Positions 47,099-59,045 of a stretch of 64,000 nt of DNA are shown piece after piece. Position 1 is the first letter of the stretch, and each line of letters starts with the position of its first letter. The DNA is taken from positions 636,691-700,690 of the forward strand of contig JAYWVB010000015.1 in the NCBI GenBank assembly GCA_039881045.1, read 5' to 3'. The notes beneath the pieces are model-generated. The model saw only the letters and a program-made list of their open reading frames with translations, did not search any database and had not been told where the DNA came from. This stretch comes from Chaetomium olivaceum (lineage: Eukaryota; Ascomycota; Sordariomycetes; Sordariales; Chaetomiaceae). The position numbers were made by a program, and so were the translations under genes.

Positions 47099-50000
47099 TC
47101 AACGAGCCGGGCACGCCGCCGCGCCGCCGCCGCCATTACCGTACGCGGCGGCATTCGCGCCGGTGCTCGTGCGCTTGGCACCACCGGCGCCGCCCGTGAC
47201 GCTCATGCCCGACACCCGGCGGGTGCCCCCCGACGAAGGCGGGACGCTTGCCTTAGGTCCGTAGGGACCCCCTCCTCCTCCTCCCACAGCTGCGGCCGCG
47301 TTGTCGCGCGACCGGAGCGAGGAGGCGGTGGTCTTGGCGGCGGCGGGGGGTTCGGGGAGCGGGCGCGGGGCGTTGATGCTGTTGATGCGCTTGCTGGGGG
47401 AGGAGTCACGGATGGCGCGAGGGACGGGGACCGAGGTCTTCTGGCCGGTGATGAATTCGTGGCGGATGGCTTCTTCGGGTTTCATGCGGCGGTCGGGATC
47501 CCAGCGGAGGCAGCGGGCGATGAAGTCGAGGAAGGCTTCGTCGTCGCATTTGAGGACTTGTTGGAGCGTTTTGGAGGACGGGCGGCGACGGCGACCCTTG
47601 GATGAGACAGTGAGGCGGGGCTTTCCCATGCTGTCGAAGAACAACTTCTTGCGGGTGGATTTCTCGATGAGGTGCTTCTCCGGTGGGCCAAAAACTTCCA
47701 TGATGCATGCCAGCTGTTCCTGTTCGTTCTCGCCGGGGAAGATGGGCACGCCCGTGTAAAGTTCAGCTAGGATGCACCCCAGCGACCACATGTCGATGGG
47801 CATGCCGTATGTCATGCCCAGAATAACCTCGGGCGAGCGGTAAAACCTGGACTGGATGTATGTATATACTTTCTCGTTTTCGAAGCAGCTCGAGCCGAAA
47901 TCAATGACCTTTATCTCCGTGTGTAGAGGATGTCTTAGAAGGATGTTTTCTGGTTTTAGATCACAGTGGATGACCTTGTGCTGCTTGAGCAAGTTGAGAG
48001 AGCTGAGCATTTGCTTTGTGAACCTGCGGATCATCTTGAGTGAGAAGCCACGGAAGGCATTTGACTTGATGAACTCGTAGAGATTCATGTCCAGGAGTTC
48101 GGTTGAGATGCAGAGGTGGCCACGGAAATAGAAGCTGTGCGTGAAATTCACCATGCTGTGCTTGTTTTGCGGGTCCTATGCGTTGTTAGTTGCATCGACA
48201 AAGACGCCACCTCTCGGTGTAAACCTACCCATTCCCGCAACTTTTGCAGGATGTTCACTTCGACCAGAGCCTGCTGATGGAACCGCTTCTTGTTGCGGAT
48301 GATTTTGACCGCAACAAGAACACCTGTCTTGTGATCGATGCAGCGAACCACCTGGCCGAAGCTTCCCTTCCCAAGCACGTCGATGATCTCGTAGCGGTAA
48401 GAAAGGTGATCTCCAGGAACAATGGTGTAATCCCCACGCTCGTCGTCATAACCAAAGTTGGGAGCATCGGATTGGGGATCCCCAATAACCTTGGCTGCGT
48501 TTTGCGTGCCACAAAAGTAGACGTCCTTGTAGTCCACAATTTCGCCCCGCTCGTAGATATTGAGTACGGCAATCCGAATCGCTTCCTGGGGGCTAACACG
48601 CTCTTTGGCACTGGCACGCTTCCGGAGCGCATCCAGGGTCCGGGCTGCCAGCTCTGTGTCCTTGCGACGCATCCCGAGTTTCTTCATTTCATCCTCCGCG
48701 ATCAGGTCGTAGTTGTCAAGATCACCGGTCCAGACATCGTGGTGCCGTAGAGTGGCGGTTGAGGGCCTAGGTTTCAGAATCCTTTGTACGACTGACGAAT
48801 TGTGAGGAATAGTGGTGCGCTCAGAAACTGTACCAAGCGTCGACTCCTTCTTCGCTCCGCCATCACCACGACCACGCTGATCCTGTGCCACAATGGCGTT
48901 CAGGCTTGAGGCAGAGCTCTTCCGTCTTCTTGACTCGAGATAGGTTCCTGTCCCGTTAGACTTGGTTGATACCGCGGGGCTGGGGGGCTTGGCGGCCGGG
49001 ATACTGTTCATTGTCGCGGATGCCGGAAGGCGCGGTGGTGGCATGGAATCGTGCTTAACGGGTTTGTCACCCTTCTCACCCTGGGGCTTGTCGCCACCGT
49101 TCTTGGAGGCACTCCGCTTCCACGACAAGCTCAGTTTCCTCCTCAGCGAACTCATGGAAGAAGGGGTCGGGGGTTCGTCTGGACTGGAGAGTGGCGGCGG
49201 TGACTTTGCTGGCTTTGTCTTGGCGGGCTTCGGCGCTCGGGGTCCTGACGGCTTGGCGTGATGATGGGCTGAGGCTGCGGTATCCGGAGCCGCGTCGAGC
49301 GGAGCGGTGAAATCGCCGCCTGTTTTGGACCTCTTCAAGAAGGCCGCTTCCATATGTCCCCCCTTGGGCAGCGAAGTGCTAAGGAAGGGAGAAGGACCCG
49401 ACCTTGGATGCCCATTCTTGACGGCCATGAAAGAATCGGACGAGCTCGCGGGTTCTTGTTCTGGTTCGGGCGGTGATTCCCGTCTGGACCGGTGTATCGA
49501 GGTGCTACTCCGTAGGTGTTGAACGTCGGCCCGTTCCTCGCGCCTGGCCCTGGAAAAGAAGGCGCCTTTCGAAGCCGTCATAGGTGTCGTCGGCGTCTTC
49601 GCAATTTGTCTCGACGGAGGTGGTGAAAGGTTCCTATCCGAAGAGCCCTGTTCCTGGAGAGCGGCTATTTTGGCCGCGGTCGGAGTGCTCAGCGGGCCTA
49701 GCGTGATTGGTGGAAGGCTTAGTGGTTGCAACGACTTCTTGGACTGTTGCGCCGTTGCCTTCCTTTCCATATCCAACTTGGAAGTATGAACCGACTTGCG
49801 GTTGCTGGGCCTGCGCTGAATCTTGCCGGATGCTCCCTCATTATACGCAGCGGACATGCTGCCGGTCGAGGTGCTATGGATACTACTAGCGTCAAACGCT
49901 AGGTTTGACCTGCGCTTGTCCAAGAAGCCAGCCTCGGTAAAGGTCTCCTTCGGGGACTCGTAGGCCTTGGGGATTGCTGGGACCGGCGGAACATATTCGT

Positions 50001-51503
50001 CATCGTCATGGCTCGACGAGTTGTGAGTGGAGAGCGGCTTCGGAGCGGGTAACCGAGAGCTAGTAGTTTGGGAGTTGCGCTGTTGAACCGATGCGGTCGA
50101 TGTTCGTACTGTCGTGCTGAGACTGGCATTGGAGGCGACCGAAAGGCCAGAACTGTAGGACTTCCGATTCAGGTCGGGCGTGGTCCGGGAGGAGCAAGGT
50201 GTCGATATCTTCCGAGGCAGCATGGAGGGAGAACGAGATGCGGAGCGGACATCGGCGGCTGATAACGGCGGCGGAGGGTTTGGCAGACCTGGGGTGGGCG
50301 CGGGGCTCTGAGAATGGTGCAGCGATAGCCGTTTCATCCGCCTGGTGTCGGTAGGGCTAATGGTTCTTGCGCCGAGGCCTGTCGCATGTGGGAGCTGGGG
50401 CACGCCAGGCATCACCGACATGCGCTTCGCGGCGGCCTGATTCGAGCCCTTGGCGGCGCCCCTTGGCGATCGGGGCAACGACATTGATATGTGGCTGTGG
50501 TCGAGCGACAGAGCGTTCGTGTCTGGGGACAACATGGCCTGGCTGGCTCTCGGGGGCGGCTGCACAGATCGCGCCTTGGCGCTTCGCGAACTGGCCTGAG
50601 CCCGCAAGAAATCCCCCGTGGGGCGGGCCCCACCATCAACGGAAGCCCTCGACGGAGGCTCCAGTCCATTCCTATCTGATAGCGATGTCACGCTGGGTCT
50701 CCGCTTGCGAGGCTCAAAATCGCCTCCGAGCCCGACATCTCCGGTAGACTTCCTAGGAGGCTTCGCGATGCTGGCATTGGAAACGGGGGGGTAGTGGTTC
50801 TGGCGGCGGGAGCGCATGGCGGCCGGGGCGGTCGGGGCATTATTTGGTACGCCGGAGTTGCTCACGGGGGCGGCCGATGTCAAGCTCGCCTGTCGGCTCG
50901 AGGTGCTGGGCCTCCGAAGAATGGAGCCAGTTCGGGAACGCGTGATGGCGGGTTGTACAGGGGCATGGTTACTCGTGGCCTTCCGCGTCATATCGGGACG
51001 TTCCACCATGTTGTGTCCTGCGAGAGCGCTACCACCCAGGATGGGTCCTTGACCGGTTGGCGACGGAAATTGGGTCAGCTTGAAGTCTGTCGAGGCAGAC
51101 TCCAAGCTACTCTGCAGGTCGTCAAAGCTAACCGAGGGCAGGAACTCGAACGAGCTGGCGGGATCGGTCACGCCGTCGGGTAGGCCATTTCTGCCGCCGA
51201 AAGAAAACAAAGAGTGGTTGTTGGAGGACGAGGCGCTGAGCATCGGAGCGTCGGTAGTGGGCCGGTGGAAAGAGCCGATCTTGGTGGGACTGGCGTTGCG
51301 AGACCTCCTATTGCCAAACAAAAAGCAACGTCAGCGAACTCGTTGCACAGGGACATCGGGTAATGTTCAGAGTGGTGGATCTGATGACGATGATGACAAT
51401 GATGACGGGCGACCGGAATTGAGTCCTTGGGGGTGACGGCCTACCTTGGAGGAGACTGGTTTTCCCGTCTGGGCCCAGCGGGAACGAGGCGCTCTCTGTT
51501 CAT
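47099..51503 (-). CDS. pom1: DYRK-family protein kinase, Pom1-type cell-polarity kinase
   Basis: Exons 51503-51445, 51307-48229 and 48175-47099 give about 1404 residues as read. The first about 950 residues are Ser/Pro/Arg-rich and disordered. The DYRK homology box precedes the kinase domain at about 990-1340: glycine loop LGKGSFGQV, lysine in VAVKII (about 1021), catalytic HCDLKPEN (Asp about 1118), DFGSS (about 1138), and the DYRK activation-loop YTY with QSRFYRSPEV (about 1150-1161). The DYRK insert KLFFDSMGKPRLTVSSKGRRRRP follows. DYRKs autophosphorylate the second tyrosine of YxY. In fission yeast, Pom1 forms cortical gradients that link cell length to mitotic entry and position the septum. 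Introns restore PPR-RSRNASP and LREW-DPQNKHSM in phase. As read, the protein ends GGGGAAACPAR. One base restored in the GGC run near 47121 would continue instead as GVPGSLSNSSLPRASARTVS to a stop at 46959, a more natural tail. Confidence 0.93.
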
Positions 51504-53913
51504 AGGGGAAGCGCACAGCGCGAGATGGCGGTCAGGGGGAGCAGCGAAGCTCAATGAGCGCGAGCCGGGATGGCAGCGGCAATACGACGACGAGGAGGAG
51601 GAAGAGCGGAGGCCCGGCGGTGTCGGTCTCGGTCTGGTCTGGTATGGTCTGGATCCACGGCGCAGAAGTCCGACCCCAAATCCAAATCCAAAATCCAAAG
51701 GGAGTTCGACGTCCAAGGCTCAGTCCGGTCAGGGAGCTGAGAGCAATCGGAGCGTTACCTCATTCCGATAGCGCGATGCGGGAATCGAGTGTGTCGAGGC
51801 ACGGGTTTGATTTTGTGGGTGGGGATAGAGCTGCGGTGCAGCCCGGAATGGCGTCTCGCGTTGCTCGTCGGTTGTCGGGTCGCCGGCAAGGCGTGAATTG
51901 GGACAAGAAACAGCTTCCAGGTTGTCATGCTGGGGTTGCAGGATGATTTTGGCGGTGGGTTGGTGGGTCCGAGTCAAGGGTGGTGGCACTCCCCAGGCGG
52001 TACCTGACAGGGCCACGGTACAGACGCGACAGGTGCACCTCAACTCAACAACCGCATTTTTCACGGGGCAACAGGCAGACCCTAGAGCTGCTCGGGCTTG
52101 GTGTGGAACGTGCGTTCAGGGGCCCTGTGTGCAAGTGGAGTCCAGAAAAGGGAGACCAGCTTCCAGATCCAATAATTCACTTCAGAGCAACAATGCTGTT
52201 TTGAAACTCGAATCGAAGAATCGGACTTGAGACTCTCAAAGTCAAAAAGCAGAACAGTCGGTGTTCATCCCGTCCTCGCTGATTCTGACAGCCGCCCTGC
52301 GCGTCGGGCCGTCTGTCAGTCTGTGTAATACCGCCACGTGCAGGAAAACACCATCTTCTTGCATGTTGTAACTACCTACCTGAGGTAACTAACTATACGG
52401 CCCCGCCCATGTTTGTTGTCTGGTTGTACGTTGCGCAACACATACCTTGCCCACCTAATCAATCTGGACACCTTGTATTATCAGAACGAATAGGAAAGGA
52501 AAGGTGGGTTCCAGTTGTCCCAGCTCCGACAACGCCCGTCACCAACCCCACGGAAAGCGTCCCTGGAAGAAGATGCCAACACATCACCACATCTGGCCAC
52601 AGAAGGAGCCCTCTCTGAGCACTGACAGCTGCAGTTGCAGGGGCGATGCAGGGCCAACGGTTGTTGGCGGGGTCCAGTTGCAGATGCATCACGGCTTGGC
52701 ATGGCCAATTTCCAAACATCGAGGACCCTCCCTGCTTTTGATATGCCGAAACAATGGAGCCATAGCCTCCCACTATTTCTTGCAGAGTTGGCAGAGCTTG
52801 TCATTCGAGGGACTGACCGAATCTGCCAAACATCGAAGCATCAGTGCTTCATCCATGGATGGCTCTGCAAGGCACTGGCGACCAAATTACCCAACAACGG
52901 GCCGGCATTAGTTGCAGATTAACGACCTGGAGTGTATTCCGTACTTCGGACTTGGCCGTGAATGTTTTGTTTGCTTAACGGGCCCTATTAAGGTATGGAT
53001 GGTTTTGGGATCCGCGTGCCCAACCCTGGCCTTCCGTCATGCGACAACGGGATCTCGCATTTCTTCAGCCATTTCCGGCCATCAAATCTCACTATAATAT
53101 CATCAGTCGTTTGACAATTCGCCGGCCCTTCTTGTGTTCGGATTGCACTCTTTCTTTTGAGATATCCAAAGTCGCAGGAGGTTGCAGAACAGACTGATTG
53201 CCTTTGGCGTCTGTCTCAGTCAAAGTCGGATCAGCAACAAGCCAATGGTTGCCATAATTTCGCTTCAAGATCTCGCATGAAGTCGCCAGAACAAAAGGAA
53301 AAGGTTAAAGGCAAGAGATTAGAGTAAATTTCGGGAGCTGCAACGGCCCGAAATAACGAGTAAAGGGTCGGCGGTAAACTGCAAACGACACGGGGAAACA
53401 ATGGCTATAGTATAACTACTACTTGTGTCCGCGGCTTCTCGCATGCGTTCTCGACCACAAACGGCAAAGCGGTGTTGAGACGTGGGTGTTGTTCGGTTCA
53501 AAGCTGAGGTGTTCGAGGATGATGCAACGGAGGCAGAATCGCACTGGGTTGGGTGGCGTCACCGCCCCGCCGTTGCTGGCATGTGACACTGGCATTGCAC
53601 TGCTCCAGCGCTGGCGGCCAGGCCCTCTGCCGCTGCCGTCACATGCATGATGACTGATTCGACATCAACATCTTGGGGCAAGTAGTGCATCTCACGATTG
53701 CATCATCAGTTATTGAAAGCCAGCGGTATTCGCATCAACTGTTTTATATTCCTTTTAAACGTTCATCACATCGAATCGCTTTTATCGCCACTGCCTCCGG
53801 CGTTCTGCGTTGGGAGAGAGAGAGAGACGGAAGGAGGTCGGGTTGCTGAAGGAAATAAAGAGTACCGAAAGAGACATGAGGTGGTTGCTTGGATAGATCA
53901 ACCGACGCAAGCC
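51504..53913. other. Intergenic region between divergent genes
   Basis: About 2.4 kb between Pom1-type kinase and peroxin. Contains a CCTACCTGAGGTAACT string (52374-52390) of the same kind as at 3311, 25048 and 34831. G/A-rich leader of the peroxin gene precedes 53914. No gene supported. Confidence 0.55.
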
Positions 53914-55660
53914 ATGGAGGACTATGCAACCAGTTTTCTGAATGTCATCGAAGAGGCGGCCCTTCCGGAATCTGAGGGCCACGAAGATGAGGGACAACAC
54001 GAAGTTGGCACAGCTGACGCCGCCGACGCCGTTGGTCCGGCTGACGCAGAGTCGGCGAGGAAGGGGAGAGGCTTGCGCAATGGCATCTTCCGCGCCGCCA
54101 ACATCCAGGACAAGCTTCTAGAAAAGTGATAATCCCTTCACCCTCAATGACTTGGATCCAGGCTAAGACTGCTCCCGTAGGCTCGTGTCCCAAGTAATAC
54201 CCGCCGACGAGGGTCATGGCCAGGTTCGGGATGTCACCGGCGATGACATACCCTTTGCCAAACGGCCGGGCTTTTCGCTTCCTCTCATGACCACCAACTT
54301 TAGACGGTTCAACGCACGCATCGGCGTCGTCTTCAAGTTTCAGGCCCGGGCATTCCGCCTGCTGTCCTGGCGCCGGCCGACCCACACCCTCTCCTTTCTC
54401 GCCGTCTACACCTTTGTGTGTCTTGACCCCTACCTCCTGTTCGCTCTCCCGCTCGCCATTTCCCTCTTTGGCATCCTGGTGCCCTCCTTCATCGCCCGCC
54501 ACCCGGCGCCGACGCCAGACGCAGACCGTGTCCGGAACATGAGCTATTCCCCACGAGGCCCGCCCCTCGCGCCCGCCCGCACCGTCAAGCCGACCAAGGA
54601 GCTCTCGCACGACTTCTTCCGCAACATGGGCGACCTGCAGAACGTCATGGAAGACTTCAGCGTCGCCCACGACAAGATCGTCGCGCTGGTCGTCCCCAAG
54701 ACCAACTTCTCCGACGAGGCCCTCTCCTCGGCCGTCTTTGTGCTGTTGTTTGGTGGTTGTCTTCTCATGCTCATCGCAGCCCACCTCCTCCCGCTCCGCG
54801 CGCTAGCCCTCGTTGGTGGTTGGGCAGCCATCTTGTCGGGCCACCCAACAGTAGCCAGGCTGCTCCAGCAAGCCAAACTGCACTACCTCGACGCCCCCCC
54901 TTCCCCTTCCGCCACACCCGACCCTTTACAAGACCAACAGCAACAACACCAAGACCCAGGAACCAAACCCACCGCCCAACCCACCCAACCCCCCAGCAAC
55001 AAGAAACACCCCTTACTCACCAACCCCACCCAAACCCTCCAAACCCTCATCACCCGCGACATCCTCCTCGACACCTCCCCCGAAACGCGCGAAGTCGAGA
55101 TCTTCGAACTCCAACACACCACCTCCCCCACCACCACCACAACAACAACGGGGGAAGGGGAGTGGCAGCCCTGGCTGTTCTCGCCCTCGCCCTACGACCC
55201 GCTGTCGGCGGCGCGGCTGGCCAACGAACGGCCTCGCGGGGCGCGCTTCTTCGAGGACGTGCTGCCGCCGCGCGGGTGGGCGTGGAGCGAGAAGAAGTGG
55301 GCGCTGGACCTGTGGAGCCGCGAGTGGGTGGAGGAGCGCATCATCACGGGCGTGGAGGTCGAGACGGAGGGCGAGCGGTGGGTTTATGATATGTGGAGCG
55401 AGCGGGATGCGTTTTCTTCTTCCTCCCTTTCTGGGGGGAATGGGGGGGTTGTGGATGGGGAGGGGGAGGGGGATGGGAATGGGGTGGGGGTGAGGGATCA
55501 GCAGCAGCAGCAGCAGCAGAAGAAGAAGAATCGGGAAGGGAGAGGCACGCCGGGGGTTAGTTGGGAGGAGGGCGAGGAGGGGATGGGGAGGCGTGGGCAG
55601 TGGAGGAGGAGAAGGTGGGTGAGGCTGGTTAAGCGGAAGGGGGTTACTGCGTCGGGGTGA
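53914..55660 (+). CDS. Pex24p/dysferlin-domain peroxisomal membrane protein (PEX23/PEX30-like)
   Basis: Exons 53914-54125 and 54181-55660, 563 residues, joined in phase (KLLEK-LVSQVIPADEG). An acidic start is followed by the Pex24p region: ARAFRLLSWRRPTHTLSFLAVYTFVCLDPYLLFALPLA with a paired transmembrane hairpin (about 135-175), then an amphipathic helix (HDFFRNMGDLQNVMEDF) and a second hydrophobic pair (SSAVFVLLFGGCLLMLIAAHLLPL; ALALVGGWAAILSG). After a Gln/Pro-rich linker comes a dysferlin-like module (EGEWQPWLFSPSPYDPLSAA; DVLPPRGWAWSEKKWALDL; RWVYD). Yeast Pex30-32 and Neurospora PEX23 share this layout and act at ER-peroxisome contact sites in peroxisome number and size control. The C-terminal 80 residues are low-complexity (Gly/Glu, poly-Gln, Arg). 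The gene is convergent with GGPP synthase, 256 bases apart. Confidence 0.88.
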
Positions 55661-55916
55661 TGGAAAGAGCATGAAAGGGATTGAGGGATTGGATTGTTAT
55701 GTCATGGTCCCGGCGTGGTTTGTAGACAGGCTTATTACAGACCTTTTTGATTTGTGTATGTTGTTCGTATCAAAATCTTCCATCAGTAGTGATGTGTGTA
55801 GAACACTGTAAAACGATAAGTAATCCGAGCAAAAACGGGGTATTTCCCTCCCGTAAACACCAAGACCAAATCCCTCCCACCTACCCCCCTCCCTTCCCCC
55901 TTTCACACCAACCTAA

Positions 55917-57336
55917 CTAATCCTTAATGACCATCCGGTCTAGTATCTTATGTATCCCCTCGCCCTTCCCCCTCCCGTCGTCCACCTCGTCTGTCATGCG
56001 CCTCGCCCGCTCGATCAACACGTCCAACACCTTGCGGGTATACGCAAAACTGCCGGTGCTCTCCATGTAGGCGACAGCATAGCGCTTGACCTCCTCGTTC
56101 TCCGTCTTTTGGCGCAGGATGTTAAGCAGCTGCATTGTCGCCCATATTCGAACGAATGCTATGAATGACGGGAAAAGAAAACTTGCCCTCGGTCAGGTCC
56201 TCGCACATGCCCTTATTCGCCGTGTACTCTTTGCTAAACAGGTTGTGGTAGTCGTCGGCGATCTGGAAGACGAGGCCGACGATGTTGACGAGCGGCACGC
56301 AGTCGACCAGGCTGCGCGACTCGGCCTGCATCAGCTTGATGCCCAGGCGGAACAGCCCGCCCGTCTTGTTGCTGACCATCTCCAGGTAGTCGTCCTCGGT
56401 CGGGCAGGTCAGCGTGTCGCGCCAGAAGAGGTCCATCCCCTGCCCGCGGTGCAGGTTGAGCAGCTCCTCGGCGTAGATGGAGACGGCCTTTGGGTTCTTG
56501 AGCTTCTGGAGCTCTTGTAGCGCGCAGAAGTAGATGTAGTTGGACGAGTTGATGGTTTGGGGGACGCCGAAGATGGTGTGCGCTACGGGGTAGCCCCGCC
56601 GCAGCTGGCTGTTGTCTTCGACGTCGTCGACCAGGAGGGAGGCCGTGTGCAGCATGCCGATGACCTTGGTGATCACCTCGAGGGACTCGGGCGGCACCTC
56701 CAGCCAGGCGTCAAAGGCCTTGACGAGCGCGGAGCGGAAGTCCTTGCCGGGGTGTCCGTTGAGGTAGTCAAAGGGCCCCGTGAGCACCTTGTCCTTCTCT
56801 TCCGACCATGTCCGCCGGTTCGGGAGGAAGAAGTCTTCGGTGGCGAAACGGTTGGGGTCCGGAGCGGCTGGCGAGGTGGCGGACATGGTGGCCGATGGGA
56901 AGCTCGTGGTACCGACCGAGGTTTTGCGGCTTCGTTGGCGTTTGTGGCCTGGGACGGCGGAAGACCCGGGGAACGAGTCGGTCTCGGGGACGCTCCGGAG
57001 CGCAGAGGGCAAGGTCGAGTTGGTAGACGAAGTGCGGGGCGGTATTGCGGCCGGCGACTGCAAGAAGGCGGTAGTGTGGTTGTTATTTGAGGTGTGGTTC
57101 GGAATCGATCCGGTCGCTGTGGAGGAGGAAGAGGAGGAGGAGGGGTCTTGACCGGCCATGGCAGCTAGGACAGGCTGTTCTTTTTGGGGTGGCCGTCTGA
57201 AATGCAGCATGTGCATGTGGGCTCGCGAAGGAATCGGTCGCCTGCTCGGAGAGTTGCAATCGATTCTCTTTCCGAAGGTCAGGTACCCAGGTCTATGGTG
57301 GGGTCGCGTGTTGGGGGTTGACGCAGGTGACGACAT
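55917..57336 (-). CDS. Geranylgeranyl diphosphate synthase, frame break near C-terminus
   Basis: The frame from 57336 to about 56134 plus the continuation to 55917 gives about 470 residues. The first about 150 are disordered; translation may begin at the ATG at 57156 ([10 protein letters not shown]), which has a better context. The prenyltransferase core follows: [41 protein letters not shown] (first aspartate-rich motif DDVED), [41 protein letters not shown], and [16 protein letters not shown] (second motif DDYHN), ending [15 protein letters not shown]. This matches fungal GGPP synthases of the Neurospora al-3 type, which make the C20 precursor for protein prenylation and carotenoids. After SNMGD the frame stops in AAA, but one base on it continues [25 protein letters not shown] and the normal C-terminus to 55917. 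One extra A near 56135 explains it. A sequencing error is likely for a gene expected to be essential. Confidence 0.9.
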
Positions 57337-59045
57337 GCGGTGCGTTTAGGCCCAGTAAAGCGAGAGCCTACCGAGGTAATAGCCAACTGGAGAGTTAGCT
57401 CTTGTTGCTCTTCTAGAGTACGCGTATGCCGTTGAGTGTCCGACACAGCCCCGTGAAACATTCAAAGTGGTGGCGACCAAACGGAGTCTATCGTCACTGC
57501 GACTGCCGCTTGCTGGCTGGTTACAGCTGACGAAGCCGAGAGATGATGTTCGCTCGTCCCAAGACAGCGTGCGTATTGGCATCGTATCATTGAAGGCGAC
57601 GAGAATCAAGTGCGGGGCCCGGGAGACACTGGATCACATTTGCGCCCATGGTATCGCCGCTTAATAAAATGGAACTTACTGTGTATACTGATCTCGACAA
57701 GTGCGTCGACTGGCGATTTTGTAAGTTTAATCAAGCGTCGAAACTCGTGTGTTGCGCGGGCCTTGTTGGGGTTGTCGACCTCATCCTTCCACGGAAAAGC
57801 AGGAGAGCTTTTGTACCCAGCACTGGCCGACATGGCCGCAAACCGAGTTGTTTGGCCCCTGCATGATAATAAGAAACGATGAACTTAGCTGCTCCTTCAT
57901 TGCCTGACTACTGGTTGATGCAAACGCGCATTGACAACCGCGACAAGTCAAGAGTTGGATCGCAGCAAAGGCTGCTCGAGAATGGGGGTCCGTGACCTCA
58001 CACCTCAACGGCCATTTTTAAACCGCCTTCTCCTGATGGCAGGTTGCCGCTCGAAGACAAACGGGAGTGGTCGGTCGGGTGTTCCAGGTGGAAGTACAGA
58101 CTGCTCGCTAGATTTTCATACTGCTCGAAGCTTGAATCATACAAACATCGAAGCTCAAGGCTCCGATGATGCCACAGAAATGGATTCGATTCTGTGGCAA
58201 GTTGATCTTGAGCGGCATCCCGTCGACATTTTCAAGGGATAGTTTCAAATACAAATATCCAGGTTCTGAGCTCCCTTGCTTGTGCAAGTTTGGTCCGGAC
58301 TTTGTTCGGATTGGCAGAACCAGAACCAAGACGGGAACGAACGCCTCACCCAGAAGGTCAAAAGCTGCGAACGGGAACCCCACTTCCCCAGTTGAGTTGA
58401 TCCCTGTTGACGTTGACAGGCAAGACAGGCTTTGTTCGGCCTGTGCCGGCCCACCGTGCCCACCTATTATGCAGGGTCCAACCGCTATCACGCCGTTGCT
58501 GTGGCACCAGCCCAGTTCCAGGTTGATCAAGACCAACAAAACCCGCCAATTTGGGTTCATGGAGCCCTGGACTCGCCAAGGTTCGTCCGAGAGACTCGCG
58601 TCTGAGAGACTCGATGCTTTTTGCATTTTTACGACACCAAGACCCTAGTCGCCGTTGAACGCCCAATACATTGTCTATCAAATTCTCATGGCACAGTTAT
58701 GAATTCTTGATTGTTTTGGACCACATCTCGACAAAAAAAACATATCCTTCGCATCCTTCGTCCCACCGCTTTCCGACTCGACTAAACTAACCACCTTGGA
58801 ACCCACCTTATCGTTGTCACCTTTGCGCCCGCACATATTCACTTAACGATATACCACCTATATCCCCGGCGGTCAACGAGAATCATATCCGAACCCCTTC
58901 GCTGGCAGACATCTACGAACTATCACACCACAATCGAAAGTGTCCCTAGAGCTCGGCGGCCGTTTCGCGCATTTGCGACGAGATCGCGCAACCATCCGCC
59001 TTGGCAACAAGTCCTCCGCGCCGATCACACAAATCACCAACAACA
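57337..59045. other. Intergenic region between divergent genes
   Basis: About 1.7 kb between GGPP synthase and Cdc14. C/T-rich leader sequence precedes 59046. Open frames on both strands at 57610-58650 overlap and have no family features. Confidence 0.55.

Noticed and set aside
54757..55389. Pro/His/Arg-rich frame inside the peroxin gene
   Set aside because: Shadow of the Gln/Pro linker and dysferlin module of the peroxin in another frame.
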